Virus record (IMG/VR): IMGVR_UViG_3300025849_000158
Coordinates: 1 to 28,554 of that record
Reading direction: 5' to 3' (one strand)
DNA length: 28,554 nucleotides
DNA from: a virus
The position numbers and the translations under genes are program-made. The notes beneath the pieces are model-generated. The model was given only the letters and a program-made list of their open reading frames with translations, was not told where the DNA came from and made no database searches. Positions 23,477 through 28,554 of this stretch are shown here, piece after piece. Within the stretch, counting starts at the first letter, position 1, and each line of letters starts with the position of its first letter.

Positions 23477-24226
23477 CTATAGGATGTTAGAACGTCCCAA
23501 CTTAGCCTCGACTTGTGCGCGGAACGCTGGATCATTTTCGTAGGATGGGCTTTGCATATCAGTCATCAATTGCTGCACACTGTCGTATGATCCGCCTGTA
23601 CCACCCGACAAACTGCCAGATAGGTTACGGGAAGGCTCGATACCTTCACTGGCTTCACGCCGTGCGGCAATAGATCGAACAGACATACGGATAGCATTGA
23701 AGTCATTGCTGTCCATCATCCGATTAAAGTAGTCTATCTCAGCTTCATCTAGGTTATCAGCGGCCCACGCGGTTAACTCTTCGTAACCTTGCTCACCACC
23801 TACCTCATTCATTATGTTAGACCGTTGGCTATCCATAACGCTGATTTGGCTTTTAATGTAGCTATCAACTATTTCACGAGGAATACCTGCTTCCTCTAGC
23901 ATATCATAGCTTTCAACGGAGAGGTCTCCATTGTCCCAGAATTCACGAGAGAGTGCATCGTAATCCACTCCAGCGTTATCTAGTTCCTCACGGACCTCGC
24001 CTTCCTCATGCTCACTTTCAGCTTGAGGTTCTTGAGAACCCATACGGGACTCTAGTTCTGAGTATGCTTTAGCCATATCTTCTGGAGAACCGAACTTCTC
24101 AGGGAGCCACTCTGGGCGGTCTGTCTCGTTCTGTTCTTGTACACCAGCATCCATTTCAGCGGCTTGTTCTTCCAAACTTGGACCTGCTGTTTCAGCGGAT
24201 GTGTCGATAACTACTTGTTCGACCAT
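23477..24226 (-). CDS. scaffolding protein, T7 gp9-like
   Basis: A 249-residue strongly acidic, helical protein with a Pro-Glu-Trp-Leu-Pro-Glu-Lys-Phe motif (RPEWLPEKFGSPEDMAKAYSELE, about 38-60) that opens many podoviral scaffold proteins. The C-terminus (MQSPSYENDPAFRAQVEAKLGRS) is the usual capsid-binding tail. It sits between portal and capsid, 2 bases after portal. It directs capsid assembly and leaves before maturation. Confidence 0.9.
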   Translation of the reverse strand: MVEQVVIDTSAETAGPSLEEQAAEMDAGVQEQNETDRPEWLPEKFGSPEDMAKAYSELESRMGSQEPQAESEHEEGEVREELDNAGVDYDALSREFWDNGDLSVESYDMLEEAGIPREIVDSYIKSQISVMDSQRSNIMNEVGGEQGYEELTAWAADNLDEAEIDYFNRMMDSNDFNAIRMSVRSIAARREASEGIEPSRNLSGSLSGGTGGSYDSVQQLMTDMQSPSYENDPAFRAQVEAKLGRSNIL

Positions 24227-24228
24227 TC

Positions 24229-25812
24229 TTATTCACCATTTCCTGCGACACTATCACGGGCTGCACCCGCAGCTTCTCTAGCAACAGGACCAGTAGCAGC
24301 TTTCGCCATCTCCATCATCTGTGCTTGCTGCATCTCTTGAGCCTGTTGTTGTCGTTCTTGTTGTAATTGTTCTTCAGATTTAATCAGACCATCCATGTCG
24401 ATACCCAATGCAGTCCCAACACGAGTGATATAATCATTCACGTTCATGAACTGGGCGACAGCCTCAGGCCCTAATGGGGCTAGAGCTTGTAGGAACATTT
24501 GATATTTATTCATATCATGCCCACGGCCTAATGCCTCAAGACCTGTGACGATGGTTGGATTTGCCACGCCCTTAGGGAGTGACGGAAGTTTCTTCTTTTT
24601 AGTCATCCGAGCAATGATGCGGTTGACCAATGGTAACTGAAATTCTTGGCTCAAGATCGAGTAGACACCGCCCAAGGCGTCCTCAAGTTCCCCTGCCATA
24701 TACCGGACTTCCTCTGCGGTAACCCGTTCACCCGCGCGTTGGATCGCGGAGTTCATGAGGAAAGCATAGGCCAGACGCTCAGTAATAGTAGAGGCTGTCT
24801 GAGAAGCGATAGACATATCAGCTTGTTTCTGTACCTGTAAGGTAGACACTTCAGCAGCGTTTCCTGCCACAATAGCGCCGTTCTCAGCTTTGGAGATATC
24901 TCGCGCCCGTGTAGTCCCGTTAGGAGCCACAAGGAACACAACCTTAGCCGACACAGCGGAAGCCTCTAGGATAGCCTTAGACAGGCCCTCTAGGGAGATC
25001 AGATCACCAATGTATTCTTCTACATAGGAACGGCCATAGTCTTCACCATCGATGCGGGTCCACCGCAATGCCAGCATAGGTGCTTTATCCAGTGGATACT
25101 TACCGTGTGAGTTAGGAACGATCATACCATCTAGCTCTTGGTACAAGATATACTTGTTACCTTCACGGTACATCTTTGTGTATAGGTTGATCTCGTCAGA
25201 TTTCTTATTGTTGTCATCGCTTGGGAGGTCACCCTCTTTGGCGGTCAACATTTCTTGGATGTCTTCAGGCAATGTAGCCCGTGACATGGTTTCCTTAACG
25301 ATAACCTCGATCACCTCACCCATCGGGTCACGCTTAACAACATATCGGCTCAACGGGAAAACCCGCGCACCACCTTCAGGTGGGAGATATAGAAGGACGT
25401 TACCTGCGACAATCAACTGTTTGAGAGCCTCAAATATGGGAGACCGCATACCAGAGTTTTCAATCTCTGTCATTACGGCTCGTTCATACTTATTGAGAGC
25501 TTCGTCTACCTTGGCCCTTGCACCTTCTGTTTGAGCTAACTCTTGGATTGTAAAATCATCCAAACGCATAGCGAAGAAAGGAGCATTAGGTGGAAGTAGA
25601 GACAACAGAAGTTTAGAGGCTAGGTTGTTCACACCACGCGCACCAACACCTTGATATGGGGTGTACAGTTTGCTTGAAGAGGTGTGACCTTCCTCTGGAA
25701 CAAGAGAAGGGATAGTTAGTTTAGCCGCTTCCCTTGCTCTCTCTAAATATGTCGTTCTGTGTGAGGATAGGTTTTCGTACTTCTTAGCGCAGACTGCTTC
25801 GTCTTTATGCAC
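24229..25812 (-). CDS. portal protein (head-tail connector), T7 gp8-like
   Basis: A 527-residue portal subunit. Landmarks are RTTYLERAREAAKLTIPSL near 19-37, the GVGARGVNNLASKLLLSLLPPNAPFF stretch near 55-80, YGRSYVEEYIGDL near 258-270, and the AQRAGERVTAEEVRYMAGELEDALGG core near 355-380. A Gln/Glu-rich coiled coil ends the chain. The start is a GTG at 25812, with AGAGGTGT 3 bases upstream. It forms the dodecameric portal ring through which DNA passes. Confidence 0.95.
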   Translation of the reverse strand: MHKDEAVCAKKYENLSSHRTTYLERAREAAKLTIPSLVPEEGHTSSSKLYTPYQGVGARGVNNLASKLLLSLLPPNAPFFAMRLDDFTIQELAQTEGARAKVDEALNKYERAVMTEIENSGMRSPIFEALKQLIVAGNVLLYLPPEGGARVFPLSRYVVKRDPMGEVIEVIVKETMSRATLPEDIQEMLTAKEGDLPSDDNNKKSDEINLYTKMYREGNKYILYQELDGMIVPNSHGKYPLDKAPMLALRWTRIDGEDYGRSYVEEYIGDLISLEGLSKAILEASAVSAKVVFLVAPNGTTRARDISKAENGAIVAGNAAEVSTLQVQKQADMSIASQTASTITERLAYAFLMNSAIQRAGERVTAEEVRYMAGELEDALGGVYSILSQEFQLPLVNRIIARMTKKKKLPSLPKGVANPTIVTGLEALGRGHDMNKYQMFLQALAPLGPEAVAQFMNVNDYITRVGTALGIDMDGLIKSEEQLQQERQQQAQEMQQAQMMEMAKAATGPVAREAAGAARDSVAGNGE

Positions 25813-25829
25813 GATACACCTCTTTAATA

Positions 25830-26060
25830 TTATTTGTTAGTATTGTTTTTCTGGACCATACCACCGAGTTTATTGGTGTCTGAGGTCATTTTATTTCTTG
25901 CTTTAATCTTGTAAGATTTAAAGCCACGAGACCGCCGATCCAGTGCTGTCCCATCTTCACTACCTTCACTCAATTTAGGAGCTTCTTGCTCTAAAACTTG
26001 TGGAGCTTGTGGGGGAGGAGGCGGGGGTGGGGGCGGCTCTGGTGTATTCATGAAACACAT
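25830..26060 (-). CDS. proline-run small protein upstream of portal
   Basis: A 76-residue protein with a run of nine prolines after MCFMNTPE, an acidic middle and a basic C-terminus (RRSRGFKSYKIKARNKM). ATG 26060 is used; 26051 is also possible. Genes of this form lie just before the portal gene in many marine T7-like phages. The slot is that of T7 gp7.3, a tail-assembly and adsorption protein, so a virion role is possible. There is no clear sequence identity to gp7.3. Confidence 0.68.
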   Translation of the reverse strand: MCFMNTPEPPPPPPPPPQAPQVLEQEAPKLSEGSEDGTALDRRSRGFKSYKIKARNKMTSDTNKLGGMVQKNNTNK

Positions 26061-26066
26061 TTTAAA

Positions 26067-26780
26067 TTAAGCCTTTCGTTTATTGATAGCCATAGGGTTT
26101 GATCGAGCCGTTTGGTAACGAGAGATGCCCATAGATTTACGCTTAACAGCGATCTTATCTTCATTGGTCTTCGATGCTTTACTCTTACGAGCCTTACCGC
26201 CATCACGACCACCACCAACACCATCTTTAGGGTCGATAGTCTGAGGCGCTGTCACAGGCGCGGATGAACCACCACCGCCGCCAGTCGTAACTGTGGCTGT
26301 TGTTACAGGAGCACGGACATCGGTAGAGTCATACACTTCTTGGTTAGTCTTGCCACCACTGGTCGCGTCAACCTGCGGAGCTTGATCCAAGGTAGTCCCA
26401 CGAGAAACGATCAGACCACCACCGCCTGTTTTAGCTTTATACTCACTGACATTACCGTCAGCCAAATCCTTAGCAGACACACTGCTTTTACTGTTAAAGC
26501 TAGTTGTCGAGCCTGTCACAGGAACCTGCCTACGATCATCACGATCAGTAGCGTGTGTGTATGTAACCTGCTTGGCCTTAGAGGTCCCAGCGTTCTTTGT
26601 TGGTGCATAACTTGATCCTGCGAAATTATCCGCATCTAAGTTACGCCCAGAACTCTTTTTAGCTTGAGGCTTAGGCGCGGGTTTCGATTTGGACTTGGAC
26701 GAGCTTCCGCCGCCGCCTCCACCACCGCCACCATCACCACCAAATACAATTTTTGATTGAAATAGTTTAGTTAAGAACAT
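26067..26780 (-). CDS. low-complexity Gly/Ser/Lys-rich protein
   Basis: A 237-residue protein. After a short hydrophobic start (MFLTKLFQSKIVFGG) comes a run of nine glycines, then Ser/Lys/Pro-rich sequence and several more Gly runs. The tail is basic (GISRYQTARSNPMAINKRKA). It is likely disordered. It overlaps the upstream gene by TAATG and precedes the proline-run gene by 6 bases. No family was recognised; the position suggests a minor virion or assembly protein. Confidence 0.68.
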   Translation of the reverse strand: MFLTKLFQSKIVFGGDGGGGGGGGGSSSKSKSKPAPKPQAKKSSGRNLDADNFAGSSYAPTKNAGTSKAKQVTYTHATDRDDRRQVPVTGSTTSFNSKSSVSAKDLADGNVSEYKAKTGGGGLIVSRGTTLDQAPQVDATSGGKTNQEVYDSTDVRAPVTTATVTTGGGGGSSAPVTAPQTIDPKDGVGGGRDGGKARKSKASKTNEDKIAVKRKSMGISRYQTARSNPMAINKRKA

Positions 26781-27196
26781 TATGTAATCCGTTTACTAAG
26801 GGTTATATGGCTTAGATCATAGCCACCATTCTTTAAGACCCTTTCCCAACCCTTACGTCCGTGTATTTCCACAGATGCACATTGATTGATACGGGCAAAG
26901 CGTTCAAATATAGACATTCCAGAAAGCCAGTCACCATCATCACCTGATAGCAAGACAACCCTGAGATTAGTAACCTGAGGGTATTCAATAAACTCAGTTA
27001 TTGCCGCAGATGTTATCTCTCCTGTCTCAGGAACTTGGTGCAACCAAAGCAACCAAGTACCGTCCAAACAGAAATTATAAATATCTTCCATATGGACTTT
27101 ATCATTAACAACTCTTGAAAATAACATATCTATTACAGGCCACAGAGTATCTATCGCTTTAGTTGATACGAGCGGGAATGACTCACCGTTCAACAT
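26780..27196 (-). CDS. GNAT-like phage protein of unknown function
   Basis: A 138-residue protein with GTWLLWLH near 46-53 and a C-terminal EIHGRKGWERVLKNGGYD near 109-126. The E-x-x-GRxGWxRxL ending recurs in a phage family with an acyltransferase-like fold, often placed near portal genes. The normal acetyl-CoA loop is not evident. It overlaps the preceding gene by 14 bases. Fold-level similarity is from memory and should be treated as likely, not proven. Confidence 0.62.
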   Translation of the reverse strand: MLNGESFPLVSTKAIDTLWPVIDMLFSRVVNDKVHMEDIYNFCLDGTWLLWLHQVPETGEITSAAITEFIEYPQVTNLRVVLLSGDDGDWLSGMSIFERFARINQCASVEIHGRKGWERVLKNGGYDLSHITLSKRIT

Positions 27197-27371
27197 TTAG
27201 AACATCCTCATTTTGTTCTGAGTAAATTCTATTCAATGTTCTAATCACATCAACCGCACCACGCCGAAAGAATATCTCTCGTTCTGACATGGATAGTTCT
27301 GGTGAAACATCAGGGTACATCCGCGAAAGGAAGTCGATTAAATTTTTGTCAATCATAGGGGTTTGGGTCAT
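27183..27371 (-). CDS. small helical conserved phage protein
   Basis: A 62-residue protein. IDFLSRMYPDVSPELSMSEREIFFRRGAVDVIRTL forms two helices. ATG 27371 has AGGGTGG upstream. It is the first gene after the proposed promoter at 27386-27407 and thus opens the structural block. The pattern E-x-x-F-x-x-G-A-x-x-V-I-R-x-L resembles small proteins before the portal in other T7-like phages. Function unknown. Confidence 0.68.
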   Translation of the reverse strand: MTQTPMIDKNLIDFLSRMYPDVSPELSMSEREIFFRRGAVDVIRTLNRIYSEQNEDVLNVER

Positions 27372-27385
27372 AAAACCACCCTTCT

Positions 27386-27407
27386 AGGTCTAGTAACGGT
27401 TAATATT
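27386..27407 (-). promoter_or_regulatory. proposed phage promoter upstream of structural block
   Basis: On the minus strand this matches the copy before glutaredoxin at 16 of 22 positions, with ACCGTTACTAGA identical over 12 bases. It overlaps the PhoH stop codon, faces the gene at 27371 and ends 14 bases before its ATG. Confidence 0.52.
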
Positions 27408-28080
27408 ATCCCCAAGCACGGGTCCATTGGGCGCAAATGCCTGACCTTACCACATCATCATGGTTGAAATGGCATACAGCGGCTTCAATGTTGTGTTTAA
27501 AAATCAGATCAATAGCTACTGCTAACCCTGACTTTTCCTTGAGATCGTGTTGCAAAAGATCGCCATTCACCAACACTTTTGTGTCCTCACCTATCCGAGT
27601 AAGAAACATTTTCATCTCATGGGGTGTTAGGTTCTGCCCTTCATCCAAGATAACGAAGGCGTTGTTAAATGATCGACCACGCATCACCTCGAAAGGCACG
27701 ATCTCGATATCCTTACGCTTCATAGCAATCTCGAAACGACCCTTACCAAGTCGTTGTTCAAGAACCTCAGTGAGCGGGATTACCCAAGGCGCAATCTTGT
27801 CCTCGATAGTACCTGCAAAAAATCCCAGAGACTTACCTGCGGGAATATTTGGGCGAGTTAAGATGATCTTCTTTACATCTTTTCGTAAGAACATATCAGC
27901 AGCCGAAGCCGCAGCAATGTATGTCTTACCTGTCCCAGCGGGACCAGTAACGAATATCTGCGGGAAACGGTTGATACACTCGATGTAGTTTTTCTGAGCG
28001 GGGTTTTTTGGTACGAGAGGCTGTACCTTTGTGTTATCGGAAGCCTCTCGCACTTTGTCATTATAGGTTTTCTTACGCAC
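27406..28080 (-). CDS. phoH: PhoH-like P-loop ATPase
   Basis: A 224-residue ATPase with Walker A GPAGTGKT at 46-53, Walker B VILDEGQN at 143-150 and an LTRP/RG-type block (KKIILTRPNIPAGKSLG, 70-86). The length and motif spacing are those of phage PhoH. The start is a GTG at 28080 with GGAA 8 bases upstream. PhoH is common in marine phages. It was named from the phosphate regulon, but its real role (possibly RNA metabolism) is not settled. It lies 2 bases after the DUF3310 gene, at the end of the DNA-metabolism block. Confidence 0.94.
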   Translation of the reverse strand: MRKKTYNDKVREASDNTKVQPLVPKNPAQKNYIECINRFPQIFVTGPAGTGKTYIAAASAADMFLRKDVKKIILTRPNIPAGKSLGFFAGTIEDKIAPWVIPLTEVLEQRLGKGRFEIAMKRKDIEIVPFEVMRGRSFNNAFVILDEGQNLTPHEMKMFLTRIGEDTKVLVNGDLLQHDLKEKSGLAVAIDLIFKHNIEAAVCHFNHDDVVRSGICAQWTRAWG

Positions 28081-28082
28081 CT

Positions 28083-28352
28083 TTAAAGTTCCATTTCACC
28101 TTGAAGTAAATTGATACGCATTTCTGCATAACGGATGACTTTCTTGAGGTCTGTGATTTCACTCTCAACCGCTGTCTGATCAGGATACAACTTGAACCCT
28201 GCCCTGACGGCATACTTACAAATATTACCTGTGTGGAACGGTAGATCATTACGCATAATGAACGTCACAGGCTCGATTGCATAACGTGTGTAATGGGAAG
28301 GTTTGTTAACGATATCACCGTCAACAGGTTCAACAACATCGAATGGGTTCAT
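28083..28352 (-). CDS. DUF3310 protein (SaV-like nucleotide kinase family)
   Basis: An 89-residue protein with the DUF3310 signature: VNKPSHYTRYAIEPVTFI (15-32), GNICKYAVRAGFK (42-54) and DLKKVIRYAEMRI (68-80). The ATG at 28352 is preferred, with AAGGTG 8 bases upstream; the in-frame GTG at 28361 lies only one base after the Shine-Dalgarno. It overlaps the exonuclease stop as ATGA. The family is frequent in phage replication operons. Some related proteins are called nucleotide kinase-like, but activity is not shown. Confidence 0.87.
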   Translation of the reverse strand: MNPFDVVEPVDGDIVNKPSHYTRYAIEPVTFIMRNDLPFHTGNICKYAVRAGFKLYPDQTAVESEITDLKKVIRYAEMRINLLQGEMEL

Positions 28353-28554
28353 GGGGTCCACACCTTTATAGTATTAGTTGTTAGATCGTAATTATCGTAC
28401 CGCAGTATCCGCGCTACCTGAGCTTGTTGCAGGGCCTCTGCTTCAGTATGACCTTGCTTTATGAACGCAGCGACAACGGCTGACCAACTACAGTCATTGT
28501 CTAGGACTTTCCTAGCGCCGACAGCGCCGATCTTATTTGCGCCTTTATAGCCAT
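28349..28554 (-). CDS. 5'-3' exonuclease, C-terminal part (T7 gp6-like)
   Basis: An open minus-strand frame enters from the right edge and stops with TGA at 28349, giving the last 67 residues. GYKGANKIGAVGARKVL near the start is a helix-hairpin-helix (G-x-x-G-x-x-x-A) as in FEN/PIN-type nucleases. The end (QAQVARILRYDNYDL, then KVWTP) matches the tail of T7 gp6-like exonucleases. Such enzymes degrade host DNA and remove RNA primers. The N-terminal nuclease core is outside the window. Confidence 0.75.
   Translation of the reverse strand, partial: GYKGANKIGAVGARKVLDNDCSWSAVVAAFIKQGHTEAEALQQAQVARILRYDNYDLTTNTIKVWTP

Noticed and set aside
26785-26802. TAATCCGTTTACTAAGGG on the plus strand, similar to the promoter motif
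   Set aside because: Lies in the 3' coding end of the 26780-27196 gene, needs a gap to align, and faces no plus-strand gene.
27437-27988. Plus-strand open frame opposite phoH (also 25052-25534 opposite portal)
   Set aside because: Antisense shadows of conserved genes whose motifs fix the other strand.
1-28554. CRISPR arrays, tRNA genes, insertion sequences, integrase
   Set aside because: Looked for spaced repeats, tRNA T-loop sequences, transposase motifs and recombinase motifs by eye; none seen. A proper tRNA scan was not possible.

Overview
The window is part of the genome of a short-tailed (T7-like, podovirus) marine bacteriophage. The morphogenesis genes lie on the minus strand in classical T7 order: portal, scaffold, capsid, tail tubular A and B, gp13-, gp14-, gp15- and gp16-like proteins, tail fibre, lysis genes, terminase. 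They come with PhoH, an adenosylcobalamin-type (class II) ribonucleotide reductase, ThyX, a MazG-like protein and a glutaredoxin. That mixture, a GTA-type 3TM holin and a DUF1127 protein point to a roseophage of the SIO1/cobavirus kind (Zobellviridae) infecting an alphaproteobacterium, probably a Rhodobacterales host. The host and family assignment is inference; the T7-like layout is read directly. No RNA polymerase, DNA polymerase or helicase gene is in the window.

Layout. 1-663 (minus): the N-terminal part of a GP88-like protein running off the left edge and a two-helix membrane protein, probably early genes. 664-1321: about 660 bases without a convincing gene, rich in hairpins, A-tracts and direct repeats. 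It is a divergent control region and a candidate for the physical genome end. 1322-2612 (plus): glutaredoxin, a small membrane protein, ThyX and a small acidic protein, ending at a hairpin that faces the end of the late operon. 2683-28554 (minus, read right to left): the end of a 5'-3' exonuclease, DUF3310, PhoH, four small genes, portal, scaffold, HNH-like, capsid, tail tubes, internal virion proteins, tail fibre set, lysis cassette, putative small terminase, MazG, DUF1127, ribonucleotide reductase and large terminase. Most junctions overlap as ATGA or TAATG or are a few bases apart.

Most notable is a short motif, core ATTAWTCACCGTTACTAG, found four times without gaps. Each copy is in noncoding DNA or at a gene end, and each is oriented toward a gene block: grx-thyX, mazG-rnr, the structural block, and leftward to the early genes. 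With three hairpin-plus-T-tract terminators (after the HNH-like gene, capsid and rnr) it suggests the transcription map. I propose these motifs as the phage's own promoters. The nucleotide genes (RNR, ThyX, MazG, Grx, exonuclease) fit a lifestyle of recycling host DNA and making dNTPs during infection.
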